This document shows positions 21,678 to 34,523 of a stretch of 64,000 bases of DNA, in pieces (position 1 is the stretch's first letter; every line of letters starts with the position of its first letter). This DNA is from Przewalskia tangutica. Taxonomy: Eukaryota; Streptophyta; Magnoliopsida; Solanales; Solanaceae. Under the pieces are notes generated by a model. That model was not told where the DNA came from and did not search any database. It saw nothing but the letters and a program-made list of their open reading frames with translations. Location: positions 88,555,093 to 88,619,092 of the forward strand of contig CM056724.1 of assembly GCA_029844215.1 (NCBI GenBank). The letters run 5' to 3'. Made by a program: the position numbers and the translations under genes.

Positions 21678-24600
21678 TGTTATACCCCGTATTTCCAGAG
21701 TATATACGTAAGGACGTACGTACGACAATTTGAGACTTAAAGTTTGGCATAGGTTCGAAATTTTGTGCACAACACCCGGTTAGAGTCGTTTTTCGACGAA
21801 ACGTTTTACGTAACTGCGAAGGAAAATTCGCTATGTCGCTTTTGTATTTTGCGGATTTTTCCGAGCGACGGAACATTTTGGTTAACGAGAGGTGACACTT
21901 GTCACCCTCGCCGACGCTGGTCGCCATTCGGTCACGCCTCTTTGGCCGATTGGCCCCTTTATTTTGTGCCTTGTTTTGGCCTTGTTTTGGCCTTGTTTTG
22001 TGCCATGTTTTGTGGAGTAGGGTTAGGGTGCACTTGGCTTGATCAAGGCCTTACACTTGCCTTGCACACGGCTTGATCTTGTCCATCGTCGCCCTCGCTT
22101 CCCTATAAATACCCTCCCTTTGTTGAAGACTTCATCATCCAAATGTGTTCTAAGTCTTGCAATCCTTCCCTCTCCTCTTGTTGTTCTCGCCCCAAGCCTT
22201 CCCTCCCTTTGGTGCCTCAGGCCGAGGTTCCTCCTCCTCCAGTGGTGTGGCCGAGAGGTACCCCGTAGAAAGTTGTCTTCCAAGTATTGTTATAATGCCC
22301 AAAATACCTTAGCCTTTACCTTGTTGTATTCCAAAAGTTACCTCTATACGTAGAGCAGAAAATACTACCTTTGTCCTTTTAGTCTCAAACCGAAACCCTA
22401 AGTAAATCTTCATGCGAGTTGAAGTATTTAAGTAGAAGTTGGTTAGAACTTCTGGCGGTTGTTTGAGCGGATCGAGCGCACGGAGTGAGCTAAACCTTGC
22501 TCGGGATCGACATTATAACTTGGATAATTTTGGGCTTGTCGAGGTAAATATTCTTGTCCCTTATTGTAATTGGAGATTACATGTTGTAGGAATATATAGT
22601 TGAAGTATACTATATATCGAATCAACATTATTGCGGCAATGTCTTTTGACTTAAGCTGAATTTAAAGAAGAGAATCGAATCGTAATTACATAGGATTGTT
22701 ACATGAGACTTGTGTAAAGCATTGTCAGTAGAATTGTACACGTCCGGTTAGACGTGCAAACCCCCCCCCCCCTGGTTGGCTTGGTAGCCGGCCTCGATAG
22801 AGGAGAAGATTTACGCTGTTGTGGGGGGGGGGGGAGGTGCTGCCGAATTTTCTGTAGAATATTCTACATTGAGATCTAGGATGTTAATAGGCGCCTTATG
22901 GCCTCTATAGTCAAGTACTACGTATGGCGTGATCTACTTGACTTAAGGAGTAGCCACGGTTTGAGGTACTGAGCGCTTTGCTATTAGTCCAGAACGCCGC
23001 GAGGTATGTGAACCTCTTCCTATCTGTTCTAGCATGATATGTGTATAACTATGTAGTGCAGACGCATACGTGTTTAATGTATTTGATTGGTTTGAAACAT
23101 AAAGTGTTATAACGCTTTTATGGGAAGTTGGTTATAACAACTTTATGTCAGAAGAAAATGCTTTGTGGTTTCAAAGCGGTAACTGATTTGACTTATAACG
23201 GATTTGATGTGTAGTAATAAAGAACTTGAAGTGTTTCAAAAAGACCTTTTTGAAAGAAGAGTAATACTTGGCTTTGAAAACATAAGAGTTGTACTAGCTT
23301 TATGGGAAGTTAGGTATAACGTCTTAAGAGTGATAAAAAGAATGGTTTACTGATTTTTTTGAAGATAAGAGACTTGACTTAATGGTATTGATATGAATTT
23401 TGTTAAAAGTGTGAAACCTCATTCGTGAGTAATGAGTACTTAGTTTTAAAAGGAATAATGTTTTACTGATTTCGGAAATCAGAATGAGTATCGACAAACC
23501 ACTGCAGCGTTAATAAAGGAAAATGTATTGAATAATGAAGTATGGTATTAAAACCAGTAGAAACCTCCATCTGCATAGAAGCTAAGATGAGACAAAATGA
23601 TATTACATTTCCTAGATCATGGCTGCTTAATAAGATTGATTATAAATAAGAATAACCTACTCACATATAAGACATATGTTTCTCAAAACGTTTAAAGGAG
23701 AATTATGTTTTAAAGGATTAAAACTATGAACTACGAAACCTTTTCTAAAATGAGAAACTTGAGCATTGAAATTAGGCAAACTTAAACGTTTGGAAAATAA
23801 GGTTGTTACTTGATTTTACAAAGGAAAGCATTTTGGTTTACTTAACAATGTTAGTCACTCTATTTTTATACTACGGGTATCGGGTGACCTTTGTAAAAGA
23901 AATGGATCTTTAAAAGGAATTTAACGTACGTAGTACTTTAGGGTTAAAACCCGGACTTTGGCATAAAATGAAAGTACTTTGAGTTGTGTATAACTTGCCT
24001 ATGCTAAGCTTGCCTATGCTTGTTGTTGTAAAGCTTGCCTATGCTTGTTGTTGTGAAACTTGCCTATGCTTGTTGTGATAGCCTTTGTTGTATTTACGTA
24101 CCGCTCGCCTCTCGATGGAGGCGGTTGATTTGTTATGAGCGATTCTACACCGAGTCCCACGAGATGGGCGGACACGTATTCCATCGATTATACACCGAGT
24201 CCCACGACGGGCAGGACACGTATTCCATCCGATTATACACCGAGTCCCACGAGATGGGCAGGACACGTATTTCATCGGATTATACACCGAGTCCCGGGAC
24301 GGGCCGACACGATTTCATCCGTTATCATACATGTCTCCCGCTTTATATAGACTATTATGATTTCATTTACGCCTTTACGCTTTCACATACTTGGTACATG
24401 TTGTATCGACTCCTTCGGCCGCGTTCACGCCGCAGTGGAAGTACTCGGTTGTGGATCCTCGCCATAGGATCACAGTCAGTGTCGAAGCCCCATTTCTTGG
24501 AGGCTTATCTTTTGGTATGTTACTCGAGTCTGTAGATTCTTATACATTCGTGGTATGGGGCCCCGTCCGCCATACCGTTGTAAAATCTTAGAGTGCAGTA

Positions 24601-24794
24601 GATGCCACAAGTGTGGTTTGTAAAAAGGATAACCGTCGGTATTTATGTATATATGATGAAGGCAACTGCTTTGGTTGGCCTGCTTATTTATCTTGTCTCT
24701 TAATTCATGTTCATGTTTTTATTTCACGATTTTCTCGATGTTGTATCACCAGGTGCCGGGTAGGCACGATCACGGGCCCGGTTCGGTCGTGACA
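21678..24794 (+). repeat. Element A 5' LTR
   Basis: It begins TGTTATACCCCGTATTTCC and ends CGGTCGTGACA. It contains a TATAAATA promoter-like motif at about 22103-22110, C12 and G12 runs at 22761-22772 and 22823-22834, and four units of a 48-bp minisatellite at about 24141-24330. Confidence 0.9.
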
Positions 24795-24798
24795 AAAG

Positions 24799-24810
24799 TG
24801 GTATCGAGCG
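24799..24810 (+). other. Primer-binding site of element A
   Basis: TGGTATCGAGCG starts four bases after the LTR end. It matches the initiator-Met tRNA primer site TGGTATCAGAGC apart from one missing base. Such a site primes minus-strand DNA synthesis. Confidence 0.75.
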
Positions 24811-24995
24811 ATTAATCCTCGAAAGTGTCTACGCACCGTGTCTAGTAGAGTCTTGATTATCGGTGTGTTGCGCACCACATCTATAATCGTGAGGCTATAG
24901 GACATTTAGGATTGGTTTCATTCTTCTCATTACGAGATCGTGCCTTAGAGTCATGTTGTAAGTTGGACCCTCCGACGTATCTCGCTTTTACGATT

Positions 24996-26210
24996 ATGCC
25001 TCCGCAGGCAACCAGAGCCTGAGGCAAGACACCGAGGGTGCCGGTGAGATACTGAGGAGTACGAGGCGCGAGCCCTGGCTGCTCGAGATTATGCTTGTGA
25101 CGGCGGTTTCGCGACGCCGCCAAAGACCAAAGAAAGTTTAGAGCCGCAACAGTTGGTCGCTGAGACTCTGCACTGAGCCTCCGGCCCCACACTGGAGCAG
25201 ATGAGATGGGTACAAGGAGATGGCCCGATTCAGCCGTGGTCGTGGCCGATATGAGGATAGGCCGGACGCAGCAGCCTCCAGAGCATCCGTAGTTCACCCC
25301 CGAGCGCATGATTTGAGGCTACGGACTTTACGAGTCAGAGCCCGCCATGTTCTATGGATCGAGCCGAGGATGACCTTCAGGAGTTTATCCGATACCTGCC
25401 GATCATGAGAGTGATCGAGTCTCGAGGCGAGTCGGTGGTATTGGGTTCGCATCGCCTACGTGATCCGCAGCTGATCGTTTGATTCGTGGAGTTGTCCCGG
25501 GAAGAGCATGCACTTCCACCGTTTGGGGACGAAGTTCTCAAGGGCTTTTCTTGCACATTTCTTGCCCCACAAACGGCGAAGGCTCAGCCGACAGATTTTT
25601 GACGCTGAGGCGTGGCGCGACGGCCAGAGAGTACAATGTGGAGTTCGACTCATTAGCTCGGTATGTTCTTGTGGTAGCCGATATGGAGGATGAGTACACC
25701 GCCACGCCACCGGGCCGATGATTACTTGGCAGAGGCTTGTACGGGTGTAGCTCTTCAGCCGGGCATGGACATTGCCCGCATGCAAGCTCACGCACTTGGA
25801 TGTGAGGCACGGAGAGGTCGACGGAATGACCGAGATCGTGAGAAGAGGCCGAACAACAGTGGTCCTTTGGTAACTTTCGAGGCGGACCGCCAAAGATCGG
25901 GCCTAGTTATGTACTCCACCAAGATGCAGTGGTCCCCACACCGCCGTGACGCTCAGTGGTATTCGAGCCGGTCGAGCTCCGTGGCTTCCGTTCACGATAT
26001 ATACGGGTTCTAGCCATCGGGTTGAGTTTTCCTCGGTGCACGATGCGGGCGACGCCATCCCGGAATGTCGCTTTTTACTAGTGCTTGTTTTTCATGCGCC
26101 GCCGTGGCCATATGACGAGAACCGCCCTAAGGAAGGATGCAAACAATGACTCACCTACCGGGTCGATGGCGTGTTCATCGCTTTCTACTATGCACTCGCA
26201 GGCGTGCTAT
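24996..26210 (+). pseudogene. Element A gag remnant
   Basis: It starts ATGCCTCCGC like the gag of element D. Fragments in different frames recall gypsy gag: EYNVEFDSLARY, LQPGMDIARMQAHA and a basic RRGRRNDRDREKR segment. Frameshifts and stops are frequent. No zinc knuckle is intact and pol does not follow. Confidence 0.65.
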
Positions 26211-27052
26211 GATTAGAGTGAGCGGTAGATCGGTATATCCTTAACCTCTGAGTTTTGTATGCTTGTTGATGATGTGTTTAGTGTTATGTTCGGATAGCCG
26301 TGCTAAAATGTGATTCGTAAACGTGGTTAGTTGGAAGGATAAGTATGGGGCATGGTAAGTGTGAACCTTAGACTATGTCACGATTGAGACCTTAGAGGTA
26401 AGGTCGTCTCGAGTAAAAGATTTATTTCATGTTTGACCCTTATCAGAGTAAGTAGTACGTGGGAATTATTTGTGTGATAAGTCCGTGGGTAGTGTGAGAG
26501 GGAAGTGGTAGCTTTCCTGACTTGATTAGGTAAGATTGTTCCGCTTCGGCGCAAGTGTCGCGCGCTGGTCGGGTTGATGGTCGCTCCGCGTCGCCCCGCA
26601 GCCGGTGGGTCGGGCCGGGTAGTCCCGCCGTGGTAGGGTCACGAGGGTGCTAGGCCCAAGTTTAGACGACCATCGTATGAGTTCGTGGACGTGTTCGACC
26701 GAATCGTTCGTGAAGGCCGGAGATGGCCTTAGGGATATTACGCCGCATAAGATGACCAAGTTTGGAGGTAGTGACTCACGCTTTGAGAAATGAAGCAATG
26801 ATCAAGTATGGCACGCCCCGAGAGACACTAGAACCTCGTGGACCGCATGCGATTCGGTACCATTTGTTGGGTCGCCGGAGTGACACTAGAACCTCACGCA
26901 AAGTGACAAAAGTGGTATCGCACGAGTAAGGAAGGAAGAGAACGCGTGTGTTATTTCGTGGCTGCCGTGGCGTTGGCAACTTGTTAGAGGAACTTTATCG
27001 TTATCCGATTGAGAAGGAACATTCGGGACGAATGTTTCTATGGAGGGGAGAA

Positions 27053-30000
27053 TGTTATACCCCGTATTTCCAGATTATATACGTAAGGACGTACGTACGA
27101 CAATTTGAGACTTAAAGTTTGGCATAGGTTCGAAATTTTGTGCACAACACCCGGTTAGAGTCGTTTTTAGACGAAACGTTTTACAGAACTTGCGAAGGGA
27201 AAATTACGGCGATGTCGGTTTGTATTTTTGCGGATTTTTCCGAGCGACCGAACATTTTGGTTAACGAGAGGTGACACTTGTCACCCTGCCGACGCTGGTC
27301 GCCATTTGGGTCACGCCTCTCGCCGATCGCCCTTATTTTGTGCCTTGTTTTGGCCTTGTTTTGTGCCTTGTTTTGTGCCATGTTTTCTGGAGTAGGGGTT
27401 AGGGTGCACTTGGCTTGATCAAGGCCTTACACTTGCCTTGCACATGGCTTGGTCTTGTCCATTGGTTGACCCTTAGCTTCCCTATAAATACCCCTCCCTT
27501 TGTTGAAGACTTCATCATCCAAATGTGTTCTAAGTCTTGCAATCCTTCCCCTCTCCTCTTGTTGTTCTCGCCCCAAGCCTTCCCCTCCCCTCGAGTGGCC
27601 CTGTGGCCGAGAGGTGCCCCTCCCCTCCTAGGGGTGTGGCCGAGATGGACCCCCCTTAGGTAGAAAGGGGTCGTCCAAGTATGGTTATAATGCCCAAAAT
27701 ACCTTAGCCTTTACCTTGTTGTATTCCAAAAGTTACCTCTATACGTAGAGCCCTAAATACTACCTTTTGTCCTTTTAGTCTCAAACCGAAACCCTAAGTA
27801 AATCTTCATAGCGAGTCGAGTATTTAAGTAGAAGTTGGTTAGAACTTCTGGGTTGTTTGGAGCGGATCGAGCGCACTGAGTAGGAGCTAAACCTTGCTCG
27901 GGATCGACATTATAACTTGGATAATTTTGGGCTTGTCGAGGTAAATATTCTTGTCCCCTTATTGTAATTGAGATTACATGTTGTAGGAATATATAGTTGA
28001 AGTATACTATATATCGAATCAACATTATTGCGGCAATGTCTTTTGACTTAAGCCCAATTTAAAGAAGAGAATCGAATCAGAATTACATAGGTATCAGACA
28101 TGAGACTTGTGTAGCATTGATGTGTTAGAATTGTACACGTCCGTTAGACGTGCAAACCCTCGGTTGGCTTGGTAGCCACTCGATAGAGGAGGAGATTTAC
28201 GCTGTTGTGGTGTCGCCAATTTTCTGTAGAATATTCTACATTGAGATCTAGGATGTTAATAGCGCCAGGCCTCTATAGGTTGAAGTACTACGTATGACGT
28301 GATCTACTTGGCAAGGAGTAGCCGACGGTTTGAGGTACTTGAGCGCTTTGCTATTAGTCGAATCGCCATGGTATGTGAACCTCTTCCTATCTGTTCTAGC
28401 ATGATATGTGTATAACTATGTAGTACGGCAGACGCATACGTGTTTAATGTATTTGATTGATGCGAAACATAAAGTGTTATAACGCTTTATGGGAAGTTGT
28501 TATAACAATTTTATGTCGGTAAGAAAATGCTTTGTGGTTTCAAAGTGGTAATCGATTTGACTTATAACGGATTTGATGTGTAGTAATAAAGAACTTGAAG
28601 TGTTTCAAAAGACCTTTTTGAAAGAAGAGTAATACTTGGCTTTGAAAACATAAGAGTTGTACTAGCTTTATGGGAAGTTAGGTATAACGTCTTAAGAGTG
28701 ATAAAAAGAATGGTTTACTGATTTTTTTTTTGAAGATAAGAGACTTGACTTAACGGTATTGATATGAATTTTGTTAATAGTGTGAAACCTCATTCGTGAG
28801 TAATGAGTACTTGGTTTTAAAAGGAATAATGTTTTACTGATTTCGGAAATCAGAATGAGTATCGACAAACCACTGCAGCGTTAATAAAGGAAAATGTATT
28901 GAATAATGAAGTATGGTATTAAAACCAGTAGAAACCTCCATCTGCATAGAAGCTAAGATGAGACAAAATGATATTACATTTCCTAGATCATGGCTGCTTA
29001 ATAAGATTGATTATAAACAAGAATAACCTACTCACATATAAAACATATGTTTCTCAAAACGTTTAAAGGAGAATTATGTTTTAAAGGATTAAAACTATGA
29101 ACTACGAAACCTTTTCTAAAATGAGAAACTTGAGCATTGAAATTAGGCAAACTTGAACGTTTGGAAAATAAGGTTGTTACTTGATTTTACAAAGGAAAGC
29201 ATTTTGGTTTACTTAACAATGTTAGTCACTCTATTTTTATACTACGGGTATCGGGTGACCTTTGTAAAAGAAATGGATCTTTAAAAGGAATTTAACGTAC
29301 GTAGTACTTTAGGGTTAAAACCCGGACTTTGGCATAAAATGAAAGTACTTTGAGTTGTGTATAACTTGTCTATGCTTGTTGTTGTGAAGTTTGCCTATGC
29401 TTGTTGTTGTAAAGCTTGACTATGCTTGTTGTTGTGAAACTTGCCTATGCTTGTTGTGATAGCCTTTGTTGTATTTCTGTACTTCGCCTCTCGATGGAGG
29501 CCGCTGATTTGTTATGAGCGATTCTACACCGAGTCCCACGAGATGGGCAGGGACACGTATTCCATCTGATTATACACCGAGTCCCACGAGATGGGCAGGG
29601 ACACGTATTCCATCTGATTATACACCGAGTCCCACGAGATGGGCAGGGACACGTATTTCATCTGATTATACACCGAGTCCCACGGGATGGGCCGGGACAC
29701 GTATTTCATCTGGTTATCATACATGTCTCCTGCTTTATATAGACTATTATGATTTCATTTACGCCTTTACGATTCACATACTTGGTACATGTCAGATCGA
29801 CCTTCGGGCCGCGTCACGCCGCAGTGGAAGTACACGGTTGTGGATCCTCGCCATAGGATCACAATTCGCAGGTCGAAGCCCCATTTCTTCGAGGCTTATC
29901 TTTTGGTATGTTACCCTCGAGTCCAGAGATTCTTATACATTCTGTGGTATGGCGTGGCCCGTCCCATCATAGCCATTGTAAAAATCTTAGAGGTCTCAGA

Positions 30001-30202
30001 TGCTACAAGTGTGGTTTGTAAAAGGATAAGCTGTCGGTATTTATGTATATATGATGAAGGCAACTGTTTTGGTTGGCCTGTTTATTTATCTTGTCTCTTA
30101 ATTCATGTTCATGTTTTTATTTCCGCTGATTTTCTCTGATGTTGTATCACTAGGGTGCCCGGGGTAAGGCACCAGTCACGGGCCCGGGTTCGGGTCGTGA
30201 CA
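27053..30202 (+). repeat. Element A 3' LTR
   Basis: It pairs with 21678-24794. The four 48-bp minisatellite units are clear at 29520-29711 (ACACCGAGTCCCACGAGATG and following bases). Two hairpins lie at the 3' end (30152-30202). Confidence 0.9.
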
Positions 30203-30207
30203 CTTTC

Positions 30208-30815
30208 CTTTCTTTACCAGGAACCACAAAACCTTCAGGTTGTTCCATGTAAATTTCTTCCTCCAATTCTCCATTTAAGAAAGCTGTCTTGACATCCATT
30301 TGATGGATTTCAATACCATATACGGCCGCCAGTGCCACTAACACCCGAATAGATGTTATTCTTGTTACCGGTGAGTATGTGTCAAAGTAATCAAAGCATT
30401 CTTTTTGTCTATAACCTTTGACCACAAGTCTTGCCTTATATTTGTCAATAGTGCCATCAACTTTCATTTTCCGTTTAAAAATCCATTTTGATCCTAAAGG
30501 TTTATTTCCAGGAGGAAGATCAACTAGTTCCCATATATGGTTGTTTAAAATTGATTCAATCTCACCATTGACTGCTTCTTTCCAAAATGTTGAATCAGAA
30601 GATGACATTGTTGCTTTAAATGTTTGAGGCTCATTTTCAAGCAAGAATGTTACAAAATCTGGTCCAAAGGAAGTAAATGTCTTTTGACGTTTGCTACGCC
30701 TTGGATCTTCTTTGCTTGGTATACTTTCCTTTGGTTCTTCCTGCAGTCGTTTAGATCTTTCACTTGACGACTCACATTCAGTTTTATACGGATAGATGTT
30801 TTCAAAGAATTCACC
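30208..30815 (-). pseudogene. Copia 1 pol: N-terminal reverse transcriptase
   Basis: Minus-strand residues include FWKEAVNGEIESILNNHIWE, LPPGNKPLGSKWIFKRK, YKARLVVKGYRQ, YSPVTRITSIRVLVALAAVY and MDVKTAFLNGELEEEIYMEQ, all typical of copia reverse transcriptase. The frame runs into element A on the left and element B on the right. Confidence 0.9.
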
Positions 30816-33800
30816 TGTTATACCCCGTATTTCCAGAGTATGTATGCGAGGACGTACGTACGAGAATACGGCAGAAAGATTGGAAAGGAAGAAAGAGGTG
30901 ATTTTTCCATGGAAAAGTTTCCGGTTTTTGAGAAGGAAAAAGGTTCGTTAATGGGAATTGGATTCCCAGATTTGGTATTCGGACTTCCTGGAATATTAGA
31001 GAATTATGGAATTTTATTTTCGGAAATGGTCACGTGGCCCACGAGAAATTTACTGCTTTATGGGGCCCACTTTGTTTTCTAGATTTTGGCCATTGTGGAT
31101 ATTTTTCGAAAGACGTTGAGGGCCAATAGGGTGACACGTGTCACCCCGCCTAGTGGCTCGCCGGTTACATTTGGGCACAAGTGCCGACTCAGAGTCGCTT
31201 TTCCGACTAAACGCTTCCACAGCTTTCGTAGGAAAATTCCGCTATGTCCTTTTTAATTTTTGCGGATTTTTCCGAGAGACGAAACATTTTGGATCAACGG
31301 AGGTGACATGTGTCACCTCACATCGAAGCCTGTGGCGCCAGTGGACGATCGTTCACGAATCGATTGATATTGTGGCTCACGTTTTGGCCCTATTGGTTCC
31401 TTTGTTTTGTGCCTTGTTTTGGCCTTGTTTTGTGGCTTGTCTTGTGCCATGTTTGTGGAGTAGGGTTAGGTGCACTTGGCTTGATCAAGGCCTTACACTT
31501 GCCTCACATGGCTCGATCTCGCCATTGGTTGGCATTTGGGTTTGCTATAAATACCCCCTTTGGAAGACTTCATTCATCCACAAATGTTTCCAAGTCTCAA
31601 TCCTCCTCCTCTTGTTGACTCTCGCCCAAGAGCTCCTCTCCTCGAAAGTGGCCTTTGGCCGAGGTCTCCCTCCTCATGAGGTTCAGCCGGGGTACCCCTA
31701 GCCTAGTTGTTTTCGTATAATACCCCTTGTCAGGGTATAGAAATACTCCCTAGTATTGTTATAATGCCCAAAATACCTTAGCCTTGTACCTTGTAGTATT
31801 CCAAAGATACCTCTTACGTAGAGTCCGAAATACTACCTTTGTCCTTTTAGTCTCAAACCGAAACCCTAAGGAAATCTTCATAGTTGGTCAAGTATGTGAG
31901 TAGGTTGGTTAGAACTTCTGGGGTTGTTTGGAGTGGTTTGAGCGCACGGAGCGAGCTAAACCTTGCTCAGGATCGACATTATAACTTGGATAATTTTGGG
32001 CTTATCGAGGTAATTATCTTCTCTATCAGAATTGGAAATTACATGTTTGTTAGAGTATAGTCAAGTATACTATATATGGAACTACTTAGTATTCGCAATG
32101 TCTTTTGACTTAAGCTCAAGAATAAAGAATCGAATCAATCAGATTTACATGATCAGACAAGGTAGACTTGTGTAAGATATCGAGTAGAATTGTACACGCC
32201 CGGTAGGCGTAAACCCTCGGTTGGCTTGGTAGCCTCGATAGAGAGAGATTTACGCCATGTGGGGGAGTCTTGAATTTTCTATGTAAAGATAGAAACTTGT
32301 GTTTTGGGGTTAATAGACGCTTTGACCTTTATAGTGAAAGACTAAGAGTAGCGTATTCTACTCAAGGAGTGGAAAGGGCTAGTGCGTTGTAAGATTGGAG
32401 CATTTTGCTTATTGTCGATAAATCGTCGCGAGGTATGTGAACCTCTTCCTATCTTTTTCTAGCATGATTGTTGTGAACTATGTAGTACGTAGACGCATAC
32501 GTGCTAAGTGATTTGGTTGGTTTAAAACATAGGTGTTATAATAGCTTTACGGGAAGTTAGTTATAACGACCTTATGTAAGTGAAAATGGTTTATCATGTT
32601 AGAAGTTAAGAGACTTGATCTTATAAGATAAGAGACTTAACTTATTTGTTTTAATGTGGATGTTGTGTGAAACCTCATTCGTGAGTAATGAGTACTTGGT
32701 TTTAAAGGGATAATGTTTTACCGATTTCGAATCGTAATGTATCGACTGCACCACCGCAGCTGTTAATAAAGGAAAATGTATTGAATAATGATGTTGTATT
32801 AAAACCAAGAGAAACCTCCATCCGCATGAAAGCTAAGATGAGACAAAATGATATTACATTTTCTAGATCACGGTCTGTAATAAGATCGTTATAAACAAGA
32901 ATAAACTACTCACGATATGACATATGTTACTCAATTGTTCTAAAAAGGAATCAAGTGATTAAGTTGGGGAACTATGAAACCATTTGAAAATGAAGCTTGA
33001 GTAATCAAACTAGGCAAACCGAACTTAGGAAAAGAATGTTGTTACTTGATTTTGAAAAGGAAGGTGGTTGGTCATTCTAATACTACTGTATCGTGACTTT
33101 ATAAAAGTAATGGATCTCTTTAAAAGAACTTAACGTATGTAGTACTTTGGGGTTAAAACCCGACTTTGGCATAAAATGAAAGTACTTTGAGTTGTGTGAA
33201 ACTTGCTTATGCTTGTTGTGAAACTTGCCTATGCTTGTGATGATAGCCTTTATTGTACAATCGTTGTGTTTCGTGTTACCGCCTCTCGATGCAGGTCGCT
33301 GATCGTTGAGAACTTACTTGACGCGTCTTGCAGCGACGAGAAATTCCACGCACGCTCCTCGCTGATAGTATTATTGTTGTTAATCGCTTTGGACATACCG
33401 ACACGATGCGTAGCGCACGTATGCTTCCATTTTGGTTAAGGTCTGTGGTTAATCGCTTTGGATATATCGACACGACGCGTAGCGCACGTATGTTTCCATT
33501 TTGATTATCGCCAGTGATTTCTTGGACATACCGACACGACGCGTAGCGCACGCATGCGCCCATTTGGAATGTTGTCTTATTTTTCCTTCGACATACCGAC
33601 ACGACGCGTAGCGCATCGTATGCTTCCATTTGGATTCTTGTCTTGTTGTTGAGGTCACATGGACATGTCTACACCGGCGCAGAATTCCGGCATGTGCCGG
33701 GACATCGTATTATTGTTGCATCATGGACATGTCTACACCGGCGCAAGATTCCGGTACGCGCCATAACGCGAACTCGATTGATGTTGTGGGCGTGAGACCC

Positions 33801-34321
33801 ATAGTTATATCGGAGTGATGATCGCTTTATGTCGTGAATCGTAGTTTGGTTATCATACATGTCTCCCGCTTTATATAGACTAGTATGATTTCATTTACAG
33901 ATTGCATAGCTTCACATACTTGGTACTCAGATCGACCTCCTGGGCCGCGCTCATGCCGCAGTAGGTACATACATCGGCCGTGGATCCCCGCCTAGGATCA
34001 CGCCAAACAGGAAGTTCCGCTTTTTGAGGCTTATCTTTTGTATGTGTTCCCTGAGTTGTAGTTCTTGTACATTCGTGGTATGGCGGCCCCGTCCCGTCAT
34101 AGTCGTTGTAAATCTTAGAGGTCCGTAGTCCCGTGCAAGTGTGGTTGTAAAGGATTAAACTGCTCGTGTTTTATGATATACCAAGGCAACCGCTTGTTGG
34201 CCTGCTTATTTATGATATCTCTTGTTAAATGACTCATGTTTTATGTTCCGCTGATTTTCTCTCGATGTATGTATCACTAGGGTGCCTGGTAAGGCACGAA
34301 CCGCCCCGAACGGTCGTTACA
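30816..34321 (+). repeat. Element B 5' LTR
   Basis: It begins TGTTATACCCCGTATTTCC and ends CGGTCGTTACA. A minisatellite with a unit of about 68 bp (core GACATACCGACACGACGCG) is at about 33380-33640. Two copies of CATGGACATGTCTACACCGG follow at about 33659-33755. TATAAATA is at about 31546. Confidence 0.9.
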
Positions 34322-34325
34322 AAAG

Positions 34326-34338
34326 TGGTATCGTGAGC
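34326..34338 (+). other. Primer-binding site of element B
   Basis: TGGTATCGTGAGC lies four bases after the LTR and resembles the initiator-Met tRNA primer site with small changes. Confidence 0.65.
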
Positions 34339-34523
34339 GATTAACTCGAAAAGTGTCTACGCATCGTGTTCAGTAGAGTCTTGATTATCGATGTGTTGTG
34401 CACCACATCTATAATCGTGAGGTCGCAGGACATTTAGGATTGGTTTCATTCTTCTCATCCCGAGATCGTGCCTTAGAGTCAGGTTGTAAGTTGACCCTCC
34501 GACGTATCTCGCTTTTACCGCTT

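Larger units (their letters stand above)
21678..30202 (+). mobile_element. Element A: non-autonomous gypsy-type element with giant LTRs
   Basis: LTRs of 3117 bp (21678-24794) and 3150 bp (27053-30202), TGTTATACCCC...CGTGACA, flank only 2.26 kb. The target duplication is CTTTC (21673-21677 and 30203-30207). The primer-binding site follows the first LTR and a purine-rich tract (TATGGAGGGGAGAA, ending 27052) precedes the second. The internal part holds a broken gag and no protease, reverse transcriptase or integrase. Long AT-rich LTR blocks (for example 23440-23990 against 28850-29360) are nearly identical, which indicates a recent insertion. Confidence 0.9.

Noticed and set aside
24035..24535. 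Open frame of 166 codons with repeated YTESHEMG segments
   Set aside because: It is the 48-bp LTR minisatellite read in frame; unit length divisible by three keeps it open.
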